From positions 251,765 to 315,764 of the forward strand of contig NZ_JH725094.1 of assembly GCF_000278155.1 (NCBI RefSeq): a DNA stretch of 64,000 nucleotides. Reading direction: 5' to 3'. Both the position numbers and the translations under genes were made by a program. The notes under the pieces are model-generated. The model was not told the DNA's origin. It made no database searches and saw nothing but the letters and a program-made list of their open reading frames with translations. This DNA is from Bartonella doshiae NCTC 12862 = ATCC 700133. GTDB lineage: Bacteria; Pseudomonadota; Alphaproteobacteria; Rhizobiales; Rhizobiaceae. Below are positions 1 to 8,715 of the stretch, in pieces. The stretch's first letter is position 1; every line of letters begins with the position of its first letter.

Positions 1-2325
1 ATAATCAAAACGTAGCGGACCAAAAGGCGAATCCCACATCAAACTAACACCTGCAGACGATCGCCATGCACTTTTAATATTTGTAACCGGTGTTTCTCCT
101 TGAAATACAGGTTTATAATTATTACCAAAAAGCGTTGCAGCATCAGCAAATAAAGCACCGCGAAATCCGAATCCTTCAGGAACAATAGGTATAGGAAACT
201 GTACTTCAGCAGTTGCATTTATATACGTCGTTCCCCCTAAGAAATAAACTTCACCCTTATTAGAAATCTGACGTGGACCTATACCATTGTACTTGAAACC
301 ACGAATCATATCAGTATTGACTTTAAACATATCGAAGATACGAATACCCTCTTCGCCCATTTCGTGGATATAACCACCACCAACAGAAAACAAACCAACA
401 ATATCCATACGATCAGAAAGCGTCTTGTACATCATCGCCTTACCAGTCGTCTTCAAAAATTTTGCATTACCCCCAAGTCCAGCATACTCCTGAAGAACAC
501 GCGCATATAATCCATCATGTGGATTTTTCATATCATCAATAGTATTATAGGTTAGACCATAACTAATTGATGAACGCTTCCAAGGGCTATGGATCGCAGC
601 TTGAACGATCGCACCTGAATATTTCTCATAGAGTTCTTTTATGTCATTCTCTTTGGTTAAGTCATAATCTCCGCCAAAATCATATTCTTCTTGTACATAA
701 GAATAAGCTAAATTAGCAGACAATTGATCATTGATCGGCACCCCAAACCGAAGTGAGCCGCCCGTCTGTCGTACATCATATGCTTTATCAGCACGGTATG
801 TATTACGGAAAAGATCAATACCAGCAGATAAATGATAACCCAAGAAATAAGGATCAACAAACGACAAGTTGTAATTACGGGATTTTTCTTGCCCTGCTCC
901 TAACCCCAGACGAACATACTGTCCACGCCCTCCTAGATTGCGCTCAGTAACAGAAACCTCAAGAGACATACCAGGGCTCGTACCACCAGTTGTATATCCT
1001 CCAGAAAAAGAAAGATCTCCTGTTGGAGCCTCCACAACATCTATCACTAAGATAATTTGGTCAGACTGATCCGTCGGAACCATTGAAATATTAACGGCTT
1101 TGAAAAAACCTAAACCTTCTAAACGACGTCTCGCCCGTTGCACTAAGGTCTGATTATAAGCATCGCCTTCATTTAATTCAAGCTCACGGCGAATGATGTA
1201 ATCACGTGTCTTTTCATTGCCACGAATATCAATGCGCTTAACATAAGCACGCGGACCTTGTTCAATGTTATACAGTATCGAAATTGTATGATTTGCCAAA
1301 TTACGATTTCCACGTGGCTCAATTTTAGCAAAAGCATATCCCGAATCAGCAGCCTTATTATTAAGCATAGCAACAGATTGCTCAATATTTTGTGCATTAT
1401 AAACGTCACCTGCCCGTGTTTTAAGTATTCCCTTCATAGATTGAACATCAACACCATCGATATCGCTTTCAATCTGAACATCACTAATTTTATAACGCAC
1501 ACCTTCATCAAGAAGGAAATCAATTGTATATGAATTGTTCGCTGCATCAAAAGTTGCTTTAGAAGAAATTACACGAAAATCCGCATAACCGTGATTATAG
1601 TAAAAACGACGGAGCGCTTCTTCATCAGCAGCCAAACGTTCTTCACTGTAAACATCACCGCTCATTAATAAGGAGAATACCCCTGAAGGTTTTGTTGAAA
1701 TCACATCACGCAGACGACGGCTACCAAAAGCACTATTCCCCTTAAAGGTAATACCACTAATCTTTAGCTTCCGGCCTTCAACGATATTAAATACCACATT
1801 AACACGCCCTTTACCCAGATTAATGGTTTGTACTGTCACAGTGACATTATTACGACCAACGGTTTTATAAGCCTCACGAATCACTTTAATGTCATCTGAG
1901 AGCTTAGCAGAATTGAAAGGCTCATTCGGTTTTAAAGAAATAAACCTTTTAAGATCAGGATCTTTAAGAGATTTATTCCCTTGAAACAATATCTGATTCA
2001 CTACTTCATATTCTTTAACAAAAACAACCAATTTATCGCCTACTTGATTTATTTTAACATCATAAAATAAACCTAACCCGAAAAGACGCTTCACTGCTGC
2101 ATCGACATCACTACTAAAAAAATTCTTTCCAACTTTAATGTCTATATTGTCACGAATGGCTTGAGCTCCTACAAATTTATTCCCGTGAACTTCAATAGAG
2201 CGGACTACAGATGCCTGCACTTCTTCAACCATCGCAATGGACATAAAGGCCGTTACTGGAATAACCATCCCCATACCTAATGCCAATATAGATACTGCAC
2301 TTAAAAACTTTGAACTCGTAGTCAT
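1..2325 (-). CDS. bamA: Outer membrane protein assembly factor BamA (3' end outside window)
   Basis: BamA is the Omp85-family core of the BAM complex, which folds beta-barrel proteins into the outer membrane. The frame is open from the ATG at 2325 to the window edge (775 codons), so the last part of the barrel is missing. It begins with a basic, hydrophobic leader of about 38 residues, then about five POTRA-like repeats (roughly residues 40-435), then the barrel. The family's VRGF loop motif appears as IRGF (Arg675), and barrel text such as the PLRFDY at the edge is typical. It lies downstream of rseP, cdsA and frr, the usual proteobacterial order. The gap to rseP carries its own TATAAT and a dyad, so it may have a private promoter. 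Identity is very secure. Confidence 0.97.
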   Translation of the reverse strand, partial: MTTSSKFLSAVSILALGMGMVIPVTAFMSIAMVEEVQASVVRSIEVHGNKFVGAQAIRDNIDIKVGKNFFSSDVDAAVKRLFGLGLFYDVKINQVGDKLVVFVKEYEVVNQILFQGNKSLKDPDLKRFISLKPNEPFNSAKLSDDIKVIREAYKTVGRNNVTVTVQTINLGKGRVNVVFNIVEGRKLKISGITFKGNSAFGSRRLRDVISTKPSGVFSLLMSGDVYSEERLAADEEALRRFYYNHGYADFRVISSKATFDAANNSYTIDFLLDEGVRYKISDVQIESDIDGVDVQSMKGILKTRAGDVYNAQNIEQSVAMLNNKAADSGYAFAKIEPRGNRNLANHTISILYNIEQGPRAYVKRIDIRGNEKTRDYIIRRELELNEGDAYNQTLVQRARRRLEGLGFFKAVNISMVPTDQSDQIILVIDVVEAPTGDLSFSGGYTTGGTSPGMSLEVSVTERNLGGRGQYVRLGLGAGQEKSRNYNLSFVDPYFLGYHLSAGIDLFRNTYRADKAYDVRQTGGSLRFGVPINDQLSANLAYSYVQEEYDFGGDYDLTKENDIKELYEKYSGAIVQAAIHSPWKRSSISYGLTYNTIDDMKNPHDGLYARVLQEYAGLGGNAKFLKTTGKAMMYKTLSDRMDIVGLFSVGGGYIHEMGEEGIRIFDMFKVNTDMIRGFKYNGIGPRQISNKGEVYFLGGTTYINATAEVQFPIPIVPEGFGFRGALFADAATLFGNNYKPVFQGETPVTNIKSAWRSSAGVSLMWDSPFGPLRFDY

Positions 2326-2429
2326 TGGATCTTTACCTTAATATTATTATTTGGATACGATGCCTCAAAAAGCTAATTGTCATAACAACTCTTTTGTTCT
2401 CAACGAGACCTTCCACCTCTTAATTACTA

Positions 2430-2469
2430 ATTATAGCGTACCATGCCACAATATTTTGTGTACATGGTA
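2430..2469 (-). promoter_or_regulatory. Candidate bamA promoter with interrupted dyad
   Basis: On the minus strand a perfect TATAAT lies at 2435-2430. Directly upstream (2469-2439) is a symmetric element: TACCATG, two bases, CACAA, AATA, TTGTG, one base, CATGGTA, i.e. 12 paired positions. No T-run follows, so it is not a simple terminator of rseP. The position across the -14 to -44 region fits an operator overlapping the promoter, or a structured RNA if transcription comes from upstream. The -35 is poor (CAAAAT at 17 bp). Functional assignment is inference. Confidence 0.35.
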
Positions 2470-2533
2470 AACAGCTTTTAACCCAATATTTCCCCACTAT
2501 TACCTAATTTGTAAAATGTTTTCTATAATTTAA

Positions 2534-3652
2534 TTAGCTAAACCAACAAAAATAATCATTTAAAAAAACAAAAGCCATAAATAACAAAACAATAAAAAAA
2601 CCGAAACGAAAAATAATTTCCTGAATTTTAACTGGAACTGGTCGCCCAGTAAAAGCTTCAATGACATGCAAAAGTAAATGCCCACCATCAAGCGGCGGAA
2701 TTGGGAAAAGATTAATAAGCCCAATACCAATGGAAAGAAAAGCTGCAAAATTCAACAAAGAAAGAAAACCTGTTTCACTAATTTGCCAAGCAATTTTAAC
2801 AGTTTTAGAAGGTCCACTTAAGTGATTCATAAAAAAAACTGTTTGAATAACAATAAACGTTGCACGCTCTGACGCTTCTCTTATAGCTCCCCAAAAACCA
2901 TAGCGAATATGTTTGATATAAGCTGGATCCAAACGTGCAGGATTGTTGGGATCAACAGGAACACCTACACCTATCATTGTGCTCCGAACCAGATTGCCAA
3001 AACCATCATCCCGCTCGCTCACTGTTGGTGTAATTACTATCGTAAAGACTTTTCCCATGCGCTCTATTTTAAACTCTATAGGCTCTCCACCATGAAAAGA
3101 CACATAATTTTTTAGATCTTCAAAGCTTTCAACTCTTCGACCATTCATTTCAATAAAACGGTCACCGCGTATTAAACCAGAGTGAATAGCAGGAGAATCC
3201 TCTTCCAAAGAACCAACAACAGGTTCAATTACAAAACGACCATAAATAAAGAAAAAAAAGGTAAAAATAATAACGGTAAAAAAGATATTGAATAAAGGAC
3301 CTGCAAAAACAGTTGCTGCTTTTTTCCATGCATGAGCACTGGCAAATGATCCGTCAATAATGGAAGGTGATGGCGATGATGGCACTCCCGTTCTTTCTTC
3401 CTCCCCAATAAATTTTACATATCCTCCCAAAGGAATAAGCGCTAAACGCCAATGTGTACCATGCTTATCTATATAGCCCATTATTTGTGGTCCGAATCCA
3501 AGCGAAAAAACAGATGCCTTAATACCACACCATCGTCCAATGAGATAATGACCAGCTTCATGCACAAAAATGATAATCATAACAACGAAAAAAATACTCA
3601 AACCTCTTAAAAGCAAATCGCCTACAGCAATGATATGATTTAAAAGTTCCAA
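2534..3652 (-). CDS. rseP: RIP zinc metalloprotease RseP (site-2 protease)
   Basis: RseP is an intramembrane zinc protease that cleaves membrane-anchored anti-sigma factors and leftover signal peptides. The protein has 372 residues. The first membrane segment carries the zinc motif HEAGH (His31, Glu32, His35). A PDZ-like region follows at about residues 130-210, and a late membrane segment holds the third ligand motif in PPLDGGH near residue 320. The start is a TTG at 3652 with GGAG eight bases upstream; no ATG gives the full first membrane helix. It sits 15 bp after cdsA. The dxr gene that separates these two in many relatives is absent here. Confidence 0.95.
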   Translation of the reverse strand: MELLNHIIAVGDLLLRGLSIFFVVMIIIFVHEAGHYLIGRWCGIKASVFSLGFGPQIMGYIDKHGTHWRLALIPLGGYVKFIGEEERTGVPSSPSPSIIDGSFASAHAWKKAATVFAGPLFNIFFTVIIFTFFFFIYGRFVIEPVVGSLEEDSPAIHSGLIRGDRFIEMNGRRVESFEDLKNYVSFHGGEPIEFKIERMGKVFTIVITPTVSERDDGFGNLVRSTMIGVGVPVDPNNPARLDPAYIKHIRYGFWGAIREASERATFIVIQTVFFMNHLSGPSKTVKIAWQISETGFLSLLNFAAFLSIGIGLINLFPIPPLDGGHLLLHVIEAFTGRPVPVKIQEIIFRFGFFIVLLFMAFVFLNDYFCWFS

Positions 3653-3667
3653 GATATCTTCTCCTCA

Positions 3668-4483
3668 TTAAGCCATACCAAAAAGATTAAAAGGTGTATT
3701 CATATCAGATATACACGAACCAATTAAATAAAGAAGAAAAGCCGCCCCTATTAGCCCATCCATACGATCCATAAATCCACCATGTCCAGGCAATAAAGAG
3801 CTAGAATCCTTAACAGAAAACTGCCTTTTTAACCATGACTGCCCCAAATCACTTATTTGTGAAACAATTGATAAAACCAGAGCAAGTAATGGCACAAAAA
3901 ATTCTGCTAAACTTATGTCAAACGAATAAAAAGAAATCAATATGCCGCCAGAAACCCCAACAAATGTACCACCAATCGCTCCTGCCCATGTTTTATTAGG
4001 AGAAAATTTTGGTGCTAATTTAGGGCCACCAAATGTACGCCCACTAAAATATCCGGCAATATCTGTGCCCCACACTATCGTAAATAAAAAAACAACAACC
4101 CAGAAGCCTAGCCTCTCATCTCCCCGTAAAAAGCATAAAGCTACAACCGGAAAAGATGCATATAAAAAACCAAAAAAAACCCAAAAACTTTTCCTTATAG
4201 GTCCAATAGCCAACAGTGCCGCTAAAGTTGTCAAAACACAAAAAATCAATGAAGAAGATACATTTAATATCAACAAGGAACCAAAAAACAAATAAAATAT
4301 AGCCGCTAATATTTTTTGAGAAATACACCACTTCTCCTTGGTGATACTTATCCACTCATAAAGAATAAAACCACCAATAACCCATACAAACACAAAAAAT
4401 AAAACTCCCCCAAGCCATGTTAAAAGCAAAGTGATAATGCCAAAAATTAAAGCAGTCAGAATACGAGAAACAAGATTAGACAA
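3668..4483 (-). CDS. cdsA: Phosphatidate cytidylyltransferase
   Basis: CdsA makes CDP-diacylglycerol from phosphatidate and CTP in the inner membrane, the branch point of phospholipid synthesis. About eight hydrophobic segments are visible. The C-terminal family signature is intact: SQISDLGQSWLKRQFSVKD, then LLPGHGGFMDRMDGL. I prefer the TTG at 4483 (N-terminus MSNLVSRILTALIFG, 271 residues) because GGATG precedes it and because the family usually starts this way. A longer TTG start at 4495 is possible but has no ribosome-binding site. Upstream, uppS is decayed, so cdsA may now depend on transcription from frr or a weak promoter in the gap. Confidence 0.93.
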   Translation of the reverse strand: MSNLVSRILTALIFGIITLLLTWLGGVLFFVFVWVIGGFILYEWISITKEKWCISQKILAAIFYLFFGSLLILNVSSSLIFCVLTTLAALLAIGPIRKSFWVFFGFLYASFPVVALCFLRGDERLGFWVVVFLFTIVWGTDIAGYFSGRTFGGPKLAPKFSPNKTWAGAIGGTFVGVSGGILISFYSFDISLAEFFVPLLALVLSIVSQISDLGQSWLKRQFSVKDSSSLLPGHGGFMDRMDGLIGAAFLLYLIGSCISDMNTPFNLFGMA

Positions 4484-4599
4484 AATAACATCCAAACAAT
4501 AAAAATAGAAAATACAAACTCAAAAACTGATACAAGTAAAAAACCTATCATCCATCATTTCTACATTTGTACCTTCGGAAATTTTTTCTACAAATTAAC

Positions 4600-5235
4600 A
4601 TAAACGATTCAGTATACAATATGACACATACAAAACCAAAAACCAGTGACAACAGCTTTACAAAAGCTTGCTCATCAAAATTTATTCCCCCCAAATGCAT
4701 CTTCCAATATTATAATGATTGTAAAAATGAGAAAAATGTTATTCACTTTTTAGGTGAATCATGAAACTTAAATACGATATCCTCTTTTTATAAAATCGTT
4801 TTTCTACTAAACAATTCCGCACCTGCCAAAAAAGCTAAAAGCTGTAAAACACACATTGTATAAAACTATAATGATTTTATCTCTTCCGCTGCACCCTCAT
4901 AATGAGAAAAAATAGAAAGATTAATGCTTCACCCTTTGCATCACTTCTCCCCTCCCTAAATTTCCCTTAGAACATTGAAACAGATTATCATAATGATAAA
5001 AAAATTCTTAGCACACAGCGCAATAAGATTACATTGAACAAAAACCTTCTTTATCACTTCATCCAATAAACTACCTAAAAAGATAACCTTATAATGTGCA
5101 AACAAAATTCAAAAATCCCCTAACACTTTCAATCAATCCCGCCATATTATGCAATATGGCAACTATCGACCCCATTGCTGCACACCCTACATGAAGAGCA
5201 CGCACTCTCTCCTTCTGAACCATAATAATAGAACT
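4600..5235 (-). pseudogene. uppS: Decayed undecaprenyl diphosphate synthase (uppS remnant)
   Basis: The 799 bp between frr and cdsA have no intact gene, although uppS normally sits here and would fill the space. Reading the minus strand I see three segments in the right order, in different frames and separated by stops. Near 5197 is LHVGCAAMGSIVA (compare HVAIIMDGNGRWA). At 5045-4986 is FVQCNLIALCAKNFFIIMI (compare the family pattern F-x-x-x-DL-x-x-L-x-x-N-V-x-x-x-I-I-G). Near 4683-4650 is NFDEQAFVKLL (compare WPDFDExxFxxAL). The middle match is the best. The alignment is by eye, so the call is likely rather than certain. The catalytic Asp loop is not recognisable and no functional product is possible. 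Confidence 0.6.
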
Positions 5236-5282
5236 CTCTCCACAATACGCATATACTTTGCTTTTTTAACAATGAAAGCGTC

Positions 5283-5843
5283 TTAAACGTGCATAATTTC
5301 AGATTCTTTTACAGCTAAAATCTTATCAATGTCCACAATAGTCTCATCTGTGAGTTTTTGAACTTTTTCAGATAAGCCATGCGCCTCATCTTGACTAATT
5401 TCACCTTCTTTTTCTAATTTCTTCAAATTATCCATACCATCTCGGCGAACATGGCGGGCCGCAACTCGTGCCTGTTCTGCATATTGATGCGCAATTTTAA
5501 CAAGTTCTTTACGACGCTCTTCATTCAATTCCGGTAAAGGTATACGTAAATTCATACCATCCGTGATAGGATTTAAACCAAGACCAGAATCGCGAATAGC
5601 ACGCTCTACAGCTCCTACCATTGTTTTATCCCAGACAGACACCGAAAGCATACGCGGTTCTGGAACAGAAATATTTGCAACTTGATTTATATGTACAACA
5701 GAACCATAAGCTTCAACTGTTAATGGCTCTAATAAGCTGGAAGATGCTCGCCCAGTTCGCAAACCACCTAATTCATGCTTAAAAGCCAAAATAGCACCAT
5801 CCATACGACGTTTCAGATCATCCATAATCGATGTAACACTCAT
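5283..5843 (-). CDS. frr: Ribosome recycling factor
   Basis: RRF splits post-termination ribosomes together with EF-G, freeing mRNA and tRNA. The protein has 186 residues, the normal length, with the three-helix core visible: [19 protein letters not shown] at the N-terminus, the [10 protein letters not shown] segment near residue 32, and the charged [18 protein letters not shown] helix near residue 130. It lies 37 bp downstream of pyrH in the common rpsB-tsf-pyrH-frr order and is probably co-transcribed with it. The ATG at 5843 follows an AAAGGAG ribosome-binding site. Confidence 0.98.
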   Translation of the reverse strand: MSVTSIMDDLKRRMDGAILAFKHELGGLRTGRASSSLLEPLTVEAYGSVVHINQVANISVPEPRMLSVSVWDKTMVGAVERAIRDSGLGLNPITDGMNLRIPLPELNEERRKELVKIAHQYAEQARVAARHVRRDGMDNLKKLEKEGEISQDEAHGLSEKVQKLTDETIVDIDKILAVKESEIMHV

Positions 5844-5880
5844 ATTTCTGTCTCCTTTAATTACGCCTTAAAGATTATCT

Positions 5881-6600
5881 TTATTTTGATACAATTGTAA
5901 ACCGTCCTGTCCCATTCAATACTTTGGCTAAACCACCTTTCTCATGAATAGAGTACACAATGATAGGTACATTATTTTCGCGCGCTAAAGTGACTGCTGT
6001 TGTGTCCATAATAGATAACCCCCGCTGTAAAATCTCGGCATGCGTTAATTGATCAAAACGCTGAGCCGTAGGATCTATCTTTGGATCTGCAGAATAAATA
6101 CCATCTACTTGGGTTCCTTTCAGAAGAACATCTGCACCAATTTCTGCTGCACGTAAAGTAGCAGCAGAATCCGTAGTAAAAAATGGATTACCTGTACCAC
6201 CTGCAAAAATAACGACTTTTCCTTGATTCATATAACCTATTGCTTTACGCTGTGAAAAACTCTCACAAATTTGTGGCATAGAAATCGCAGACAATACAAC
6301 TGTTTCAACTCCTAATTTAGTCAATGATGTTCGCAATGCTAAAGAATTAATAGCAGTAGCAAGCATTCCCATATGATCACCCGTTACACGATCCCCACCT
6401 CGTGAAGCAACAGCAACTCCACGAAAAATATTACCTCCACCTATAACAATAGCAATTTCTATCCCCATCGTTCGCACTTCAGCAATATCAGCCGCAATAC
6501 GATCTGCAACGGAAACATCGATTCCAAAGCTCTGCCCTCCCATCAGGGACTCACCAGAAACTTTTAAAAGAATACGCTTGTACTGAAGTGCTGATGTCAT
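5881..6600 (-). CDS. pyrH: Uridylate kinase (UMP kinase)
   Basis: PyrH phosphorylates UMP to UDP in pyrimidine nucleotide synthesis; it is the hexameric bacterial enzyme of the amino-acid kinase fold. The ATG at 6600 (MTSALQYKRILLKVSGE, 239 residues) follows GGGGAG at good spacing. An upstream extension to 6657 adds 19 unrelated residues and is rejected. Visible motifs are KVSGESLMG, the glycine-rich IVIGGGNIFRG, and FAGGTGNPFFTTDSAA near residue 140, which binds substrate. It sits between tsf and frr as in most proteobacteria. Confidence 0.97.
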   Translation of the reverse strand: MTSALQYKRILLKVSGESLMGGQSFGIDVSVADRIAADIAEVRTMGIEIAIVIGGGNIFRGVAVASRGGDRVTGDHMGMLATAINSLALRTSLTKLGVETVVLSAISMPQICESFSQRKAIGYMNQGKVVIFAGGTGNPFFTTDSAATLRAAEIGADVLLKGTQVDGIYSADPKIDPTAQRFDQLTHAEILQRGLSIMDTTAVTLARENNVPIIVYSIHEKGGLAKVLNGTGRFTIVSK

Positions 6601-6754
6601 TGATAATCTCCCCAAAAGCACATTTACTTTCGCTTTCGATACCACTAAGGGCACCACTTTATACGTGACGCCCTCTCAATAATTACAAGTTTTTTCCTCA
6701 TTAGATTTCATAATCAATGAGAAATTTTAAATTTCTGATCAATAGTTTTAATAA

Positions 6755-7678
6755 CTACCCCTTTGCAGCAGCCGCAACTTCTGCTGCAAAATCAGATTCT
6801 TCCTTTTCCACACCCTCACCCAATGTAAAACGAACAAAACCGGTGATCTTTGCTGGTGCACCAATCGATTTTTCTGCATCCTTTAAAGCTGCTTCAACAG
6901 TAATATCAGGATTCATAACAAAAGCCTGAGATAACAAAACAACTTCTTCATAAAATTTACGCATACGTCCTTCTACCATTTTCTCAATGATATTTTCAGG
7001 CTTTCCAGACTGACGTGCTTGATCAGAAAAAATTGCTCTCTCACGCTCAACCACACTGGCCTCAACATCTTCTGCCGTTAGTGCCAATGGATTGGTTGCT
7101 GCAACATGCATTGCAACCTGCCGACCAAAAGCAACAGCAGCCTCTTTATTTCCGACCGTTTCAATAGCAACCAAAACACCAAGTTTTCCAAGCCCCTCAG
7201 AAACAGCATTGTGTATATAAGTAGCAACAATACCATCCTCAACAGAGAGCTTAACAGAACGACGAAATGTCATATTTTCGCCAATTGTAGCAATCGCATC
7301 TTTGATTGTTTCCTCTACAGTCTTTTCCGAATTAGGATAATAAGATGCTGAAACAGATTCAACATCTCCTTGTGTCCCTAAAGCAGCTTTCGCCACATTA
7401 CGTACAATATCTTGGAATGCGTCATTGCGGGCAACAAAATCTGTTTCAGAGTTAATCTCAACTAAAACTGCGCTTAAATCTTTTGATCCAACACCAATTA
7501 ATCCTTCAGCTGCTATGCGACCAGCCTTTTTATCTGCCTTGGCTATTCCCTTTTTACGAAGCCAATCAATTGCAGCTTTCATATCACCATTGGTTTCAGA
7601 CAAAGCAGCCTTGCAGTCCATCATACCAGCGCCTGATAATTCTCGAAGTTCTTTTACTTGTGCAGCAGTGATGCTCAT
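6755..7678 (-). CDS. tsf: Elongation factor Ts
   Basis: EF-Ts is the nucleotide exchange factor that reloads EF-Tu with GTP. The protein has 307 residues, normal for alphaproteobacteria. The N-terminal UBA-like domain reads [19 protein letters not shown]. The core contains the TDFVARND motif near residue 80, which contacts EF-Tu, and the later [11 protein letters not shown] segment. The ATG at 7678 is preceded by AGAGGC. It lies 102 bp from rpsB behind a hairpin with a T-run, so its level may be set partly by read-through from rpsB. Confidence 0.98.
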   Translation of the reverse strand: MSITAAQVKELRELSGAGMMDCKAALSETNGDMKAAIDWLRKKGIAKADKKAGRIAAEGLIGVGSKDLSAVLVEINSETDFVARNDAFQDIVRNVAKAALGTQGDVESVSASYYPNSEKTVEETIKDAIATIGENMTFRRSVKLSVEDGIVATYIHNAVSEGLGKLGVLVAIETVGNKEAAVAFGRQVAMHVAATNPLALTAEDVEASVVERERAIFSDQARQSGKPENIIEKMVEGRMRKFYEEVVLLSQAFVMNPDITVEAALKDAEKSIGAPAKITGFVRFTLGEGVEKEESDFAAEVAAAAKG

Positions 7679-7744
7679 ATTTGCCTCTTTGTTTCATAAC
7701 GGTGAAAGCGTGCAAAAAACACGCACGCCCATAACTTCTTCTTT

Positions 7745-7774
7745 AAAAAACAAATGCCCTAACAAGGCACTTTA
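7745..7774 (-). terminator. Hairpin plus T-run after rpsB (terminator or attenuator)
   Basis: On the minus strand the sequence AAAGTGCC, a 7-base loop, then GGCATTT (with one G-T pair) forms an approximately 8 bp stem. It is followed by GTTTTTT. It begins only a few bases after the rpsB stop and lies before tsf. This is a textbook intrinsic terminator shape and would reduce tsf expression relative to rpsB. A second small hairpin (GCGTG/CACGC near 7706-7723) lies closer to tsf. Confidence 0.6.
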
Positions 7775-7780
7775 AAATTA

Positions 7781-8554
7781 TTATTCAGAAGCTGGAACTG
7801 CATTTTCTAAAACAAGCTCCACAGGAGCATCAGCTTGTGCTCCTAAATCAATACCCATTGCACCCTGCTGACGAGCAATACCATCAAGAGCTGCACGGGC
7901 AACAAGATCACAATAAAGAGAAATTGCACGCGAAGCATCATCATTACCTGGTATAGGATGATCGATGTTATCAGGATCACAATTGGTATCAATAACAGCA
8001 ATAACCGGAATACCTAAACGCTTCGCTTCTTGGATTGCAATATTTTCTTTATTTGTATCGATAATAAATATAAGATCTGGAACAGATCCCATATCTTTAA
8101 TACCACCAAGCGCACGATTGAGTTTTTCGCGATCACGCTCGAGGTTTAAACGTTCTTTTTTAGTAAAGCCCTGAGCTTCAGCTGCAAGAATTTTATCAAG
8201 CTTACGCAAACGGTGTATTGAATGGGAAATCGTTTTCCAGTTCGTCAGCATACCTCCGAGCCAACGCGCATTGACATAATATTGTGCTGAACGATTCGCA
8301 GCATCAGCAATAATATCAGATGCCTGCCGTTTAGTACCCACAAAGAGAATACGACCACCACGTGCAACCGTATCTGAAACAAGCTTAAGTGCCTGATGCA
8401 AAAGTGGAACAGTCTGCGCAAGATCAATAATATGAATATTATTACGCTGGCCATAAATATAAGGAGTCATCTTTGGATTCCAGCGATGAGTCTGGTGACC
8501 AAAATGCACACCTGCTTCTAAAAGCTGGTGCATAGTGAAATCTGGTAGTGCCAT
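7781..8554 (-). CDS. rpsB: 30S ribosomal protein S2
   Basis: S2 joins the small subunit late and is needed for S1 binding. The protein has 257 residues. The N-terminus contains the family signature ([19 protein letters not shown]) and the KRQASDII segment near residue 75. The central [13 protein letters not shown] and the [12 protein letters not shown] stretch are strongly conserved. The C-terminus has the short acidic extension common in alphaproteobacteria. It leads the rpsB-tsf-pyrH-frr cluster; a promoter candidate lies about 120 bp upstream. Confidence 0.98.
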   Translation of the reverse strand: MALPDFTMHQLLEAGVHFGHQTHRWNPKMTPYIYGQRNNIHIIDLAQTVPLLHQALKLVSDTVARGGRILFVGTKRQASDIIADAANRSAQYYVNARWLGGMLTNWKTISHSIHRLRKLDKILAAEAQGFTKKERLNLERDREKLNRALGGIKDMGSVPDLIFIIDTNKENIAIQEAKRLGIPVIAVIDTNCDPDNIDHPIPGNDDASRAISLYCDLVARAALDGIARQQGAMGIDLGAQADAPVELVLENAVPASE

Positions 8555-8589
8555 AGTCTATTATCCTTTCCGGTTCAACCTCCGCGGAA

Positions 8590-8697
8590 AAAGTAGAAAA
8601 ACCTACTACCGGCGGACGTCTGCTAAGGTTTTCTTGCAAACACCCAAACTCCGCGTGTGGAATAATACAAACATACTAATATTTGATTCATTTTCAA
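8590..8697 (-). promoter_or_regulatory. rpsB promoter candidate and leader
   Basis: The minus strand shows TTGAAA (8697-8692), a 16 bp spacer and TATGTT (8675-8670), an acceptable sigma-70 pair. The leader between it and rpsB holds a small GTAG/CTAC hairpin flanked by GC-rich CCGCCGG and CCGCGG blocks (about 8621-8580), unusual in this AT-rich sequence. A leader that binds free S2 is known in other bacteria; whether this one does so is only a guess. Confidence 0.35.
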
Positions 8698-8715
8698 GTT
8701 ATTTTATACAATCAT

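Noticed and set aside
4567-4764. 65-codon plus-strand frame in the frr-cdsA gap
   Set aside because: It is opposite the uppS remnant and has no start signal; the minus strand explains the region better.
6601-6657. Longer N-terminus for pyrH
   Set aside because: The extra 19 residues are not seen in the family, and the GGGGAG site fits the ATG at 6600.
7425-7775. 116-codon plus-strand frame opposite tsf
   Set aside because: It is antisense to EF-Ts, has no ribosome-binding site, and its composition mirrors the tsf codons.
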